DNA of 40,126 bases from Pseudomonadota bacterium (GCA_021848345.1 JAJZUV010000024.1:1-40126), one strand, 5' to 3'. Shown: positions 15,847 through 25,684, counted from the stretch's first letter. The notes: generated from the letters alone by a model not told the origin. Numbers and translations are program-made.

Positions 15847-17037
15847 ATGGCATCCGAAAGCGAGACCCTTTCCTCCTCCGCCGCGGCCACTCCGACCCTG
15901 GAGCTGGTGCGCGAACTCATCCGGCGCCCGTCGGTGAGCCCGGCCGACGCCGGTTGCCAGGAACTGCTGGCCGCGCGCCTGCGCGATTGCGGCTTCGCCT
16001 GCGAGACCATCTCCAGCGGTCCGTCCGACTGGCGCGTGGACAACCTCTGGGCGCTGCGCCCGGGCAGCGCCGGCGCCGACTCCCCGGTGCTGGTGTTCGC
16101 CGGGCACACCGACGTCGTTCCCACCGGGCCGCTGGCATCGTGGAGCAGCGATCCCTTCGAGCCCAGCGTGCGCGACGGTCGCCTGTACGGCCGCGGCGCG
16201 GCCGACATGAAAAGCTCCCTGGCGGCGATGGTGGTGGCGGTGGAGCAGTTCCTGCGGGCCCATCCGCGGCCGCGCGCCTCCATCGCCTTCCTGCTCACCA
16301 GCGACGAGGAGGGCCCGGCGCGCGACGGCACGGTCAAGGTGTGCGAGGAATTGCGTCGCCGCGGCCAGCGCCTCGACTGGTGCATCGTCGGCGAGCCGAC
16401 CAGTACCGCCACGCTGGGCGACGTGATCAAGAACGGGCGCCGCGGCTCGCTGTCGGGCAAGCTCACCGTGCACGGCGTGCAGGGGCACGTGGCGTACCCG
16501 CAGCTGGCGCGCAACCCGGTGCATCTGGCCGCGCCGGCGCTGGCCGAGCTGGCCGCCACCCGCTGGGACGACGGCGACGAGCATTTCCCGCCCACCACCT
16601 GGCAGGTGTCCAACATCCATGCCGGCACCGGCGCGAGTAACGTGATCCCGGGCGAGCTGGAAGTGCTGTTCAATTTCCGCTTCAGCCCGGCCTCGCCGGC
16701 GCCGCAGTTGCAGCGGCGCGTGGCCGAGCTGCTGCAGCGGCACGGCGTGTCGCACACCCTGGAATGGACCCTGGGTGCGGAGCCCTTCCTCACCCGTCCC
16801 GGCGAACTGTCGCGCGCGCTGGTCGAGGCCATCGCCGCGGAGACCGGCGCGCGCGCGGAACTGTCGACCACGGGCGGCACCTCGGACGCGCGGTTCATCG
16901 CCAAGGTCTGCGAACAGGTGGTGGAGTTCGGTCCGCCCAACGCAAGCATCCACCAGATCGACGAACACATCGAACTGCGCTTCCTGGAACCCCTGGCCGG
17001 GGTGTACCGGCGCACCCTCGAGGCGCTGGCGGCCTGA
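15847..17037 (+). CDS. dapE: Succinyl-diaminopimelate desuccinylase DapE
   Basis: DapE is a dinuclear zinc M20 hydrolase that releases succinate from N-succinyl-LL-diaminopimelate to give LL-DAP. The 396 residues have the expected metal ligands and catalytic residues by family alignment: His87 and Asp89 (FAGHTDVVP), Asp120 ([10 protein letters not shown]), catalytic Glu154 and ligand Glu155 (TSDEEGP), Glu183 (VGEPTS), and the C-terminal SIHQIDEH histidine. The dimerisation lid (about 200-310) includes [14 protein letters not shown] and [17 protein letters not shown]. The protein is about 20 residues longer at the N-terminus than the H. influenzae enzyme. It starts 8 bp after the PilU-like gene, and its TGA overlaps the prmB ATG by one base. 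Confidence 0.96.
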   Translation: MASESETLSSSAAATPTLELVRELIRRPSVSPADAGCQELLAARLRDCGFACETISSGPSDWRVDNLWALRPGSAGADSPVLVFAGHTDVVPTGPLASWSSDPFEPSVRDGRLYGRGAADMKSSLAAMVVAVEQFLRAHPRPRASIAFLLTSDEEGPARDGTVKVCEELRRRGQRLDWCIVGEPTSTATLGDVIKNGRRGSLSGKLTVHGVQGHVAYPQLARNPVHLAAPALAELAATRWDDGDEHFPPTTWQVSNIHAGTGASNVIPGELEVLFNFRFSPASPAPQLQRRVAELLQRHGVSHTLEWTLGAEPFLTRPGELSRALVEAIAAETGARAELSTTGGTSDARFIAKVCEQVVEFGPPNASIHQIDEHIELRFLEPLAGVYRRTLEALAA

Positions 17038-17930
17038 TGCCCGGAGTTCGTTTCTCGCAGGCCTGGCGCGACACCGCGCAGCGCCTGGCCGACGCCGGGC
17101 TGAGCTTCGGGCAGGGCACCGAGGACGCGAGCCAGGAAGCCGCCTGGATGCTGGTGCACAGCCTGGGCTGGCCGCTGCTGGAGAGTTTCGCGCGCCTGCC
17201 CGCGCTGCAGCGCCGCGTCGTGCCCGAGGCCGCGCTGCGCCGCCTGCACGAACTGCTGGAGCAGCGCCTGCGCACGCGCCGTCCGCTGGCCTACCTGCTC
17301 GGCGAGGCGTGGCTGCACGGGCAGCGCTTCCTGTGCGACGAACGCGCCATCGTGCCGCGTTCGCTGATCGCCGAACTGCTGGACCAGGGCCTGGAGCCCT
17401 GGCTGCGCGCCGCACCGGCGCGCATCGCCGACATATGCACCGGCGGCGCGAGCCTGGCCATCCTGGCCGCGCAGCGCTGGCCCGGGGCCGAGGTGACGGC
17501 CTGCGACATCTCCGAGCCGGCGCTGCAGCTGGCGCGGGCCAACGTCGAATGGCATGGGCTGGACCGGCGCGTGCATCTGCTGCGCTCGGACCTGTTCGAG
17601 GCCTTCGAGCCGGAGCAGCGCTTCGACCTCGTGCTGTGCAATCCCCCATACGTCAACGAGTCCTCGATGCGCGCGTTGCCGCGCGAGTTCCTGCACGAGC
17701 CGCGGCTGGCGCTGGCCGGCGGCGACGACGGCATGGATCTGGTGCGCCGGCTGCTGCGCGAGGCGCCCGCCCGCCTGCGCCCGCAGGGTGTGCTGGTGGT
17801 CGAGATCGGCCACGAGCGGGCGCATTTCGAGGCCGCCTTCCCGCGCCTGCCGGTGCACTGGTTGCCGGTCAGCGCCGGCGACGATGCGGTGTTCCTGGTC
17901 GAAGCCGCCGCGCTGGAAGCCCGCGCATGA
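17037..17930 (+). CDS. prmB: Ribosomal protein L3 N5-glutamine methyltransferase PrmB
   Basis: PrmB is a SAM-dependent class I methyltransferase that methylates a glutamine of 50S protein L3 before ribosome assembly. The 297 residues comprise an N-terminal helical domain (1-85), a LGEAWLHGQRFLCDERAIVPRS segment, SAM motif I ADICTGGASLAILAA (131-145), CDIS at about 156-159, and the catalytic NPPYV (202-206). The CTGG form of motif I and the EFLHEPRLALAGGDDGMDLV stretch favour PrmB over PrmC (RF methylase). Its ATG overlaps the dapE stop by one base, and its stop overlaps the following ABC-F start by 4 bp (ATGA), so these three genes appear translationally coupled. Confidence 0.95.
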   Translation: MPGVRFSQAWRDTAQRLADAGLSFGQGTEDASQEAAWMLVHSLGWPLLESFARLPALQRRVVPEAALRRLHELLEQRLRTRRPLAYLLGEAWLHGQRFLCDERAIVPRSLIAELLDQGLEPWLRAAPARIADICTGGASLAILAAQRWPGAEVTACDISEPALQLARANVEWHGLDRRVHLLRSDLFEAFEPEQRFDLVLCNPPYVNESSMRALPREFLHEPRLALAGGDDGMDLVRRLLREAPARLRPQGVLVVEIGHERAHFEAAFPRLPVHWLPVSAGDDAVFLVEAAALEARA

Positions 17931-19864
17931 TCCGCCTGCAGGGCCTGAGCCTGCGCCGCGGCGCCAAGGTCGTGCTCGACGACGCCGAGCTGACCGTGCA
18001 GACCGGCGAGAAGGTGGGCCTGGTGGGGGCCAACGGAGCCGGCAAGTCCTCGCTGTTCGGCCTGCTGCTGGGCCAGTTGATCGAGGACGGCGGCACCCTC
18101 GAATTCCCGGCCCACTGGCGTGTCGCTTCGGTGGCGCAGCAGGTGCCGGACGAGGACTGCGAGGCCGCCGAGTTCGTCTGCCGCGGCGACGCCGCGCTGC
18201 AGGAGGCGCTGCGCGCCAGTCGCGAGGCCGAGGCGGCCGGCGACGCCCAGCGCATTGCCGCCGCGGCCGAGGCGCTCGAACTCGCGCAGGCCTACAGCGC
18301 GCGTGCCCGCGCCGAGGCGCTGCTGCTGGGCCTGGGCTTCGCGCAGGGGGCGCTGCAGCAGCCGGTGCGCAGCTTCTCCGGCGGCTGGCGCATGCGCCTG
18401 GCGCTGGCCCAGGCGCTGTTCCAGCCCAGCGACTGCATGTTGCTGGACGAGCCCACCAACCACCTCGACCTGGATGCGCTGGTGTGGCTGGAAAGCTGGC
18501 TGGCGCGCTACCCCGGCACCCTGCTGGTGATTTCGCACGACCGCGAATTCCTGGACGCGGTCACGCGGGTCACGGTGCATCTGGAGCAGGGACGCCTGAG
18601 CCGCTACGCGGGCGGCTACACGGCCTTCGAGCAGCGGCGCGCCCAGGCTCTGACCCAGCAGGCGGCGGCCTACGCACGCCAACAGGCCGACATCGCGCGC
18701 CTGAACTCCTTCGTGGAGCGTTTTCGCGCCAAGGCCACCAAGGCGCGCCAGGCGCAAAGCCGGCTCAAGGCGCTGGAGCGCATGCAACTGCTGGCACCGG
18801 TGGTGCTCAGCCACTCGCTCCAGTTCGAATTCCTGCAACCCCAGCGCCAGCCCCAGCAACTGCTTCGCGCGCGCACGCTGGAATGCGGTTTCGCGCCGGG
18901 CAGGCCGGTGCTGCGCGGGGTCGAGCTGGACGTGCTGGCCGGTGCGCGCATCGGCGTGCTCGGAGCCAACGGGCAAGGCAAGTCGACCCTGGTGAAGACC
19001 CTGGCGGGGGTGCTGGAGCCCCTGGCGGGCAGCCTGCATCCCGGCGAAGGCGTGGTGCTGGGCTACTTCGCGCAGCAGGAAATGGACGTGCTGCGCCCCG
19101 ACGAAACGGCGATGCAGCACCTGCAACGCCTGGCCCAGGCCAGCGAGCGCCCGGGCACCACGCAGGACTGGCGCGATTGGCTGGGGCGCTTCCAGTTCAG
19201 CGGCGAACTGGCCTCGCAGCCGGTAGGAACCATGTCCGGCGGCGAACGCGCGCGCCTGCTGCTCGCGCTGCTGGTGTGGCAGCGCCCCAACGTGCTGCTG
19301 CTGGACGAGCCGACCAACCACCTGGACCTGCCCACGCGCGAGGCGCTGAGCTTCGCGTTGCAGGAATTCGGCGGTGCCATGCTGCTGGTCTCCCACGACC
19401 GCGCGCTGCTGCGCGCCGTGTGCGACGAGTACTGGCTGGTCGCCGACGGCGGTGTGCGCCCCTTCGACGGCGACCTGGACGACTACCAGCGCTGGGTGCT
19501 CGAGCGCGCGCGCGAGGCCGCGCGCGACGTCGCGGGGCAGCGCCAGGGCACGGTCGACGGCGGCGACGGCGCGCAGGCGTCGCCCGAGAACCGGCGCGAA
19601 CAGCGCCGCCTGGCGGCGCGGCAGCGCGCCGAGCGCGACCGTCAGCTGGCGCCGCTGCGCCAGGCGCAGGAGGCTGCGCAGCGGCGCCTGGACGGACTGG
19701 AAGCGCGGCGCGGCGAGCTCGAACAGGCGCTGGCCGCGGCGTCGCCGAGTCCGGCCGAACGCGCCGAGGCGGGGCGCGAACTCAAGCAGGTGCTGCAGGA
19801 CATCGAGACCTGCGAGCAGCAGTGGCTGGACCTGGAACAGCGCATGCAGGGCCTGCAGGCCTGA
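17927..19864 (+). CDS. ABC-F family ATPase (YheS-like)
   Basis: This 645-residue soluble protein has two ABC ATPase domains and no membrane segments. ABC-F proteins act on the ribosome, many as translation factors that relieve stalled states. Domain 1 has Walker A GANGAGKSS (34-42), signature FSGGWRMRLALAQAL (from about 150) and LDEPTNHLDLDAL. A charged interdomain linker (P-site tRNA interaction motif) follows at about 235-310. Domain 2 has GANGQGKST (about 346-354), signature MSGGERARL (from 436) and a second LDEPTNHLDL. A C-terminal coiled coil spans about 540-640 (ENRREQRRLAARQRAERDRQ). Size and tail fit the YheS group. It overlaps prmB, also a translation-related gene, by 4 bp. Confidence 0.92.
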   Translation: MIRLQGLSLRRGAKVVLDDAELTVQTGEKVGLVGANGAGKSSLFGLLLGQLIEDGGTLEFPAHWRVASVAQQVPDEDCEAAEFVCRGDAALQEALRASREAEAAGDAQRIAAAAEALELAQAYSARARAEALLLGLGFAQGALQQPVRSFSGGWRMRLALAQALFQPSDCMLLDEPTNHLDLDALVWLESWLARYPGTLLVISHDREFLDAVTRVTVHLEQGRLSRYAGGYTAFEQRRAQALTQQAAAYARQQADIARLNSFVERFRAKATKARQAQSRLKALERMQLLAPVVLSHSLQFEFLQPQRQPQQLLRARTLECGFAPGRPVLRGVELDVLAGARIGVLGANGQGKSTLVKTLAGVLEPLAGSLHPGEGVVLGYFAQQEMDVLRPDETAMQHLQRLAQASERPGTTQDWRDWLGRFQFSGELASQPVGTMSGGERARLLLALLVWQRPNVLLLDEPTNHLDLPTREALSFALQEFGGAMLLVSHDRALLRAVCDEYWLVADGGVRPFDGDLDDYQRWVLERAREAARDVAGQRQGTVDGGDGAQASPENRREQRRLAARQRAERDRQLAPLRQAQEAAQRRLDGLEARRGELEQALAAASPSPAERAEAGRELKQVLQDIETCEQQWLDLEQRMQGLQA

Positions 19865-19878
19865 AAGGCCGCAGGCAG

Positions 19879-19900
19879 CGGCCGCCGGATCAGGCGGCCG
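19879..19900. repeat. 8-bp inverted repeat spanning the MATE stop codon
   Basis: CGGCCGCC and GGCGGCCG are perfect inverted arms around a 6-base loop that contains the stop codon of the MATE gene (19890-19892). It lies between the convergent ABC-F and MATE genes. No T-run follows on either strand, so termination activity is uncertain. Confidence 0.5.
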
Positions 19901-21281
19901 CCAGCTGGCGTCGGGTGACCCGCAGCAACAGCCAGACGATGGCCGTCGCGGCCAGCGCGAGGCCGGCGCAATAGGCGGTCCAGAACCCGGCCGCCCCTTG
20001 CAGGGCCGGAGGGCTCAGCCCGGTGAGGTCCAGGCCCAGCACGCAACCGCCCGTCAGGCCCACGCCCCACAGCGCCAGCGCGTACATGGCGCCGGGCAGG
20101 GCGGCCACGTGCCAGGAGCGCAGCGCGAAGGCGCTGCAGGCCTGCAGCGCGTCGAACACCTGATAGGCCGCGACGAGAGCCAGCAGGTGCGCCGCCACCG
20201 CGGCCACGCGCGGATCGCTGCTGTACCAGGCGGCGATGGGATCGCGCAGCAGCAGCAGGCTCAGCGCCGCCCCCGCCGACACCAGGGCGGCCGCCGCGAC
20301 GCCGCTCCAGGCCGCGCGCACGGCGCCGTGCGCACGGGCCGCGCCGAGCTGGCGCGCCACCATGGAGCCGGTGGCGATGGACATGGACAGGGGCAGCATG
20401 TACAGCACCGTGGCCACGCTGATCGCCACCTGGTGCGCCGCGAGTTGCACGTTGCCGGTGCGGGCGATGAACAGGGCCATGCCGGTGAAGGACGACACGT
20501 CCACCATGACCGTGGCGCCGATGGGGACGCCCAGGCGCAGCAGGCCGAGCAGTTCACGGGGGTGAGGGGGATCGAAGCTGCGCAGCGCGCGCAAGGCGCG
20601 CAGCGCGGCGTCGCTGCCATGCTGGCGCCAGGCGCCGGCCAGCAGCAGCCACTGGGTGATGACGGTGGCGGCGGCGCAGCCCAGCGCGCCGTGGTCGCCC
20701 AGGCCGTGCAGGCCGAGTCGCGACGGCGCGACCAGCAGCGCGTTGAGCAGCAGCTTGCAGCCCAGGCCCAGCGCCTGCTGCACCGTCACCAGCATGGGGC
20801 GCCCGATGGCCTGTCCCAGCGCGACGTGAATACGGTAGAGCATGGCCGCCGGCAGGCCCAGCGCCAGCACGCGCAGGTAGCTCACCGGCAGCGCCGCGTC
20901 GCGGCTGCCGGTCAGGCGCAGCAGGGGTTGCGGCCACAGCAGCAGCAGGCAACCCAGCAGCGCGAGCATCGCGGCCAGCCACAGTCCCTGGCGGAACACG
21001 CCGGCCACGCGCTCGGGCCGGGCGGCGCCGACCTCGCGGCCCAGCGCCGGCAGCAGCGCCTGGGTCACGCCGTCGAGGGCCAGCCAGGTGGTCATGTACA
21101 CCGCCTGGCCGAGCGCGAGCGTGGCCAGGCCCAGGGTGTCGCCCGCGCGACCCAGCATGACCGTGTCGGCCACGCCGAAGCCGACCACGGCCAACTGGCC
21201 CGCGAACACCGCGCCGGCCAGGCGCAGCAGTTCGCGCACCTGGCCGCGCGCGGGCGCGGGTGCCTCAGCGCTGCGCGTCAT
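19890..21281 (-). CDS. MATE family efflux transporter
   Basis: This 463-residue integral membrane protein of the MATE (NorM-type) family has about 12 transmembrane segments in two pseudo-symmetric halves. These carriers exchange Na+ or H+ for cationic drugs or metabolites. Features include FGVADTVMLGRAGDTLGLATLALG near the N-terminus, GLPAAMLYRIHVALGQAIGRPM ending the first half, and the second-half equivalent LGVPIGATVMVDVSSFTGMALFIARTG. The ATG overlaps the end of the upstream GT-C-like gene by 17 bp, so the two are co-translated. Because MATE proteins share a superfamily with lipid-linked-sugar flippases, a role linked to its glycosyltransferase-like neighbour is possible but unproven. Confidence 0.92.
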   Translation of the reverse strand: MTRSAEAPAPARGQVRELLRLAGAVFAGQLAVVGFGVADTVMLGRAGDTLGLATLALGQAVYMTTWLALDGVTQALLPALGREVGAARPERVAGVFRQGLWLAAMLALLGCLLLLWPQPLLRLTGSRDAALPVSYLRVLALGLPAAMLYRIHVALGQAIGRPMLVTVQQALGLGCKLLLNALLVAPSRLGLHGLGDHGALGCAAATVITQWLLLAGAWRQHGSDAALRALRALRSFDPPHPRELLGLLRLGVPIGATVMVDVSSFTGMALFIARTGNVQLAAHQVAISVATVLYMLPLSMSIATGSMVARQLGAARAHGAVRAAWSGVAAAALVSAGAALSLLLLRDPIAAWYSSDPRVAAVAAHLLALVAAYQVFDALQACSAFALRSWHVAALPGAMYALALWGVGLTGGCVLGLDLTGLSPPALQGAAGFWTAYCAGLALAATAIVWLLLRVTRRQLAAA

Positions 21282-22962
21282 CGCGGCGCCACAGGCGCAG
21301 CAGTTCGTCGTTCTCGCCCGGCCGGTGGCCGGTCCAGAGCACCTTGCCGCGCACCGGCCACGGCAGGCCGTCCCCGCGCGTGAGGGTCAGCACGTAGGGG
21401 GTGCGCCAGGATTCGGGCCATGCGCCGGGCACGAAATGCGCGCCGCTCCAGTAGCCGAGCAGCCCCTGCTGCGAGGGGTTCAGGCCCAGGGTCTGCACCC
21501 GCGGCTCCGGCCCGGCTCCGTGTTCGCGCAACGCCCGGCCCACCTGTTCGCCCAGCGGCCGGTAGCTGCTGGCATAGTCGAGCACCGGAAGCCACAGCGT
21601 GCCCACCAGCACCCACACCAGGGTGACGCCGCCGGCCGACAGCACCATGCCCTTCCAGATCGGGTGACGATGGCGCCCGGCACGCCAGGCGGCCACCGCC
21701 GCCCAGGCCCCGGTGGCCATCAGCGCCACCAGCAGCGGGATGGGGCGCAGGTGCGCGTGATAGCCCGGCGCCAGGCGCGCGATGTTGGCGGCCGGGTGCG
21801 CCGGCTCGCCGGTCAGCAGCGCGATCCACAGCAGCCACACCACGAAGGCGAGCAGGCTGAAGAACATCAACGCGAACCAGTCCAGCGCGGCCAGGCTGCC
21901 GCGGCGCATGACCGGAAGCGCCAGCGAGCCCAGCACGGCGGCCGCCGGCAGCACCAGCAGCAGCGGCGCGCTGCCCGAGCGACTGAGGAAGGCCGAGAAC
22001 AGGCACAGCAGGCCGAGCGCCAGGGGCGCCAGCACGTGCCAGGCGCCGAGGGAGGCGCGCCAGCGCCAGACGGCCCAGCAGGCCAGCGGCCAGGCCGGCC
22101 ACAGGAACCAGGCGAGCACCCCCAGCAGATGCTCGGCCGAGGCCAGCGTGGGCACGCGCGCCTCGGTGGCTCCGTGGAGGTGCCACAACACGGCCGCGCA
22201 ACCGGCGATGCACAGGCTCAGCGTGAACGCGGCCACGCCGCGGCTGCCGCGCAGCGCCGGCGCCGGCAGCAGCAGCGCGACCAGCAGCGCCGCGAAAAGC
22301 GCCAGCCACGGCGCGCCGCCGAAGGCCAGCGCGAGCAGCCCGAGACCCAGCGCCGCGCTGGCCCGCGCCGCACGCCTGGGCAACAGCGCCAGGCCGAGCA
22401 GCAGGCTGCAGACCCCGGCCAGTTGCACCAGTGCCGGGGTGGTTTCGTGGCCGCGCACCAGCAGACCCAGGCAGGCCAGCAGGCTGAGCAGCGCGCCGTC
22501 GGCCATCGCGCGCGCATAGTCCTTGCGCGCGATGGGCTCGCCGAAGGCCGGCTGCACGGGCTGCGCCTCGTCGCGCAGCGCGAGCTGGTTGGCCGCGTGC
22601 CACACCTGGCCCAGGCAGGCCGCCAGCAACAGCATGAAGGGCAGGCGCGTGGCCGTGGGTGCGCCGAACCAGCCGGCGAAGGCCTTCAGCGCCAGCGCGC
22701 CCAGCCAGTACGCGATCCAGCCCCCGCTGACCGCATGGCCCCACAACGTGGGCTCCAGCCAGGAGGAGTGGCCCTGCGCGATCTGCCAGGCCACGCCGAA
22801 GGTCTGCCCGTCGCCGGTCCACGGGTCGCGGCCCACGAAACCCGGCAGCACGTAGGCCGCGCACAGCAGCCACAGCGGCCAGCGCGGCAGGCGAGCCACG
22901 CTTTCGCTGCTCACCACCGGGCGGGGCGCCGGGGCGCGCGGGGTTTCGGCGGGGGAGTTCAT
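21265..22962 (-). CDS. ArnT/GT-C-like polytopic membrane protein
   Basis: This 565-residue protein has about ten or more transmembrane helices and a soluble C-terminal part (from about 470). Near the first helix is PGFVGRDPWTGDGQTFGVAWQI, which resembles the first periplasmic loop with the catalytic aspartate of GT-C enzymes such as ArnT and PMT. Those enzymes move a sugar from a polyprenyl phosphate carrier onto lipid A or protein. A GEPAHPAANIARLAPGYH segment and the extracytoplasmic tail fit the same layout. I chose the ATG at 22962 (MNSPAETPRA); an in-frame TTG at 22992 falls in the upstream terminator. Acceptor and donor are unknown; the call rests on topology and the DPWTGDG loop. Confidence 0.72.
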   Translation of the reverse strand: MNSPAETPRAPAPRPVVSSESVARLPRWPLWLLCAAYVLPGFVGRDPWTGDGQTFGVAWQIAQGHSSWLEPTLWGHAVSGGWIAYWLGALALKAFAGWFGAPTATRLPFMLLLAACLGQVWHAANQLALRDEAQPVQPAFGEPIARKDYARAMADGALLSLLACLGLLVRGHETTPALVQLAGVCSLLLGLALLPRRAARASAALGLGLLALAFGGAPWLALFAALLVALLLPAPALRGSRGVAAFTLSLCIAGCAAVLWHLHGATEARVPTLASAEHLLGVLAWFLWPAWPLACWAVWRWRASLGAWHVLAPLALGLLCLFSAFLSRSGSAPLLLVLPAAAVLGSLALPVMRRGSLAALDWFALMFFSLLAFVVWLLWIALLTGEPAHPAANIARLAPGYHAHLRPIPLLVALMATGAWAAVAAWRAGRHRHPIWKGMVLSAGGVTLVWVLVGTLWLPVLDYASSYRPLGEQVGRALREHGAGPEPRVQTLGLNPSQQGLLGYWSGAHFVPGAWPESWRTPYVLTLTRGDGLPWPVRGKVLWTGHRPGENDELLRLWRRDDAQR

Positions 22963-22990
22963 CGGGTCGGGCTGAGAAGATGGATCGGCC

Positions 22991-23018
22991 AAACAAAACG
23001 GGCAGCCAGGCTGCCCGT
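22991..23018 (-). terminator. Intrinsic terminator after rpmE2
   Basis: Reading on the minus strand, a perfect 9-bp stem (ACGGGCAGC / GCTGCCCGT) with a 3-nt loop is followed by TTTTGTTT. It lies 47 bp after the rpmE2 stop codon and before the GT-C-like gene. This is the clearest intrinsic terminator in the window. Confidence 0.9.
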
Positions 23019-23065
23019 CGGATTCCCCAGAGGGACGGGCCGGCCGGAGCCGGTCCCGCGGTACC

Positions 23066-23335
23066 TCACTTCTTGCTGCCGGACGCTGCCGCGCGAGCGA
23101 ACTTCTGGCGGAACTTGTCGACGCGACCGCCCAGCGAGTCGATGCTCTTCTGGGTTCCGGTGTAGAACGGGTGCGACTCGGACGAGGTGTCCAGCTTGAA
23201 CAGCGGCAGTTCGCGGCCGTCGTCCATGGTCACGGTCTCGCGCGTGGCGGCGGTCGACGGGATGACGAACTTCGTGCCGTTGGACAGGTCGACGAAGCAC
23301 ACGTCGCGGTATTCGGGGTGGATGCCAGGTTTCAT
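23066..23335 (-). CDS. rpmE2: 50S ribosomal protein L31 type B
   Basis: This 89-residue ribosomal protein L31 begins [16 protein letters not shown] and contains [26 protein letters not shown]. It lacks the CxxC zinc-binding cysteines of type A L31, so it is the zinc-independent (C-minus) form that replaces L31A under zinc limitation in species with both. I chose the ATG at 23335; an upstream in-frame start would add 14 non-homologous residues. It lies downstream of rho on the same strand, a Burkholderiales-typical arrangement. A GATAAT box (23412-23417) and the intrinsic terminator at 22991-23018 suggest that it can be transcribed as its own unit. Confidence 0.96.
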   Translation of the reverse strand: MKPGIHPEYRDVCFVDLSNGTKFVIPSTAATRETVTMDDGRELPLFKLDTSSESHPFYTGTQKSIDSLGGRVDKFRQKFARAAASGSKK

Positions 23336-23411
23336 GATGGGTTTCCGAAAATGTGCGGCCAGCCGCAGCGCAACCATGCAGCGCGGTCGCTGTACTTAGC
23401 CAAAGACGGGC

Positions 23412-23420
23412 ATTATCGCA
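23412..23420 (-). promoter_or_regulatory. Extended -10-like promoter of rpmE2
   Basis: On the minus strand TGCGATAAT combines a TG dinucleotide with a GATAAT -10 hexamer, an extended -10 arrangement that can work without a good -35. It would give a leader of about 70 nt before the rpmE2 ATG. It lies in the short rho-rpmE2 gap. Confidence 0.42.
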
Positions 23421-23435
23421 CGAATGGGCGCGACC

Positions 23436-24698
<1,263 letters not shown>

Positions 24699-25094
24699 GG
24701 CGGAGGTTTGGCGAGGAATTCGGGGATGCGCGAACGGGAATCGGCTGCGGGGTTCCGGGGATCGTGCCGCGTGCCCTGCGAGGCGCGGCGTGCGGATCCG
24801 GGAGGGACTGGCGATCGGGGAGGAGGGGAATGCGGCTTGCGGGCCGCATGCAAAGCGGAATCTGTTCGCTTCGAGTGAACCGCCGGCGTGCGCGCCATGT
24901 CGTGCATGGGCCGCCTTGCCGGCGTGTTCGAGATCATGGGGTGCGGCCCGCGTCCGGCAGGTCGGGCGCGCCTCTCGCGGCTCGCCCGGCCCATCGGCGG
25001 GTCCTGCGCCGCGGCCGTGCCCGGCACGCCTGCGGCTTCGCGGGCGCGGCGCCTGCCGGGTCGAGACCCGCGGGCATCCGTGCCTGCGAGGCGA
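24699..25094 (-). promoter_or_regulatory. rho leader/intergenic region, C-rich and rut-like near rho
   Basis: The 396 bp between trxA and rho contain no credible gene. In the last 150 bases before the rho ATG the minus strand is markedly C-rich and G-poor: by hand count the 65 nt next to the ATG hold about 32 C and 12 G, and the 45 nt starting near 24842 about 24 C and 8 G. This is rut-like, as expected for Rho-dependent autogenous attenuation. I see no good promoter hexamers, no Shine-Dalgarno before the rho ATG and no intrinsic terminator after trxA. Confidence 0.42.
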
Positions 25095-25421
25095 TTATAT
25101 ATTCGCGTCGAGGAAGGAAGTCAGTTGCGATTTGGACAGCGCGCCGACCTTGGTCGCCGCGACTTCGCCGCCCTTGAACAGCATCAGCGTGGGAATGCCG
25201 CGAATCCCGTACTTGGCGGGCACGTTGCGGTTTTCGTCGACGTTGACCTTCATGATCTGCAATCGGCCCTGGTATTCGCCGGCGATTTCATCCAGGATCG
25301 GCGCCACCATGCGGCAGGGGCCGCACCATTCCGCCCAGTAGTCGATGAGCACGGGGGTCGACGACTTCAGCACGTCCTGTTCGAAGGACGCATCGGTGGT
25401 GTGTTTGATCAGGTCGCTCAT
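25095..25421 (-). CDS. trxA: Thioredoxin
   Basis: This 108-residue thioredoxin is the general cytoplasmic disulfide reductant for ribonucleotide reductase, PAPS reductase and others. The active site is [10 protein letters not shown] (Cys33, Cys36), followed by the conserved Asp of LDEIA, the cis-proline loop RGIPTLMLF and the GG of KGGEV. The ATG at 25421 gives the standard N-terminus [18 protein letters not shown] and full-length homology; upstream in-frame starts would add non-homologous residues. It precedes rho on the same strand, as in many Proteobacteria. An AT-rich TTAAAT at 25492-25497 may be its -10. The stop codon lies in an AT-rich ATATATAA-type stretch unlike the GC-rich surroundings. 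Confidence 0.97.
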   Translation of the reverse strand: MSDLIKHTTDASFEQDVLKSSTPVLIDYWAEWCGPCRMVAPILDEIAGEYQGRLQIMKVNVDENRNVPAKYGIRGIPTLMLFKGGEVAATKVGALSKSQLTSFLDANI

Positions 25422-25490
25422 GAAAGTTCCAGGTCTCAGCACGATTCCGTCCGCGACGGCACGACGAAACTCGGCAATTCGCACAGCCTC

Positions 25491-25497
25491 TATTTAA
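25491..25497 (-). promoter_or_regulatory. Candidate -10 for trxA
   Basis: On the minus strand GTTAAATAG offers TTAAAT or TAAATA as a -10 about 70 nt before the trxA ATG. It is an AT island in GC-rich DNA. No -35 is clear. Confidence 0.3.
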
Positions 25498-25581
25498 CTC
25501 CGAATCCGGAATCCGGGTTTCGTGCGGCGTGCGCCGGATCGCGGCGCCTTCGCCGGCGAAGGCCATGGAAGGGGGAGGGGT

Positions 25582-25677
25582 GACGAGCCGTACCCCCGGC
25601 ACTTGCGGTAAACGGCTATGGCTGCTCCGTTCCCGGCCTGACCAGGTTCACCGCGCCGCAATGCGGGGCGGCCCGTC
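25582..25677 (-). ncRNA. ffs: Signal recognition particle RNA, small bacterial type (4.5S)
   Basis: On the minus strand the universally conserved SRP core is present: CTGGTCAGG, then CCG-GGAA-CGG (the GGAA tetraloop and its closing stem), then AGCAGCC. This is the Ffh-binding helix 8 with its asymmetric and symmetric loops. Further out GGTGAAC pairs with GTTTACC, and the ends form a perfect 9-bp terminal helix, GACGGGCCG with CGGCTCGTC (one G-U). The helix defines 25677 to 25582, 96 nt; true ends may extend a few bases. The RNA with Ffh targets nascent membrane proteins to FtsY. It is divergent from dnaX and has a TACAAT -10 at 25685-25690. Confidence 0.93.
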
Positions 25678-25684
25678 GGGGTCT

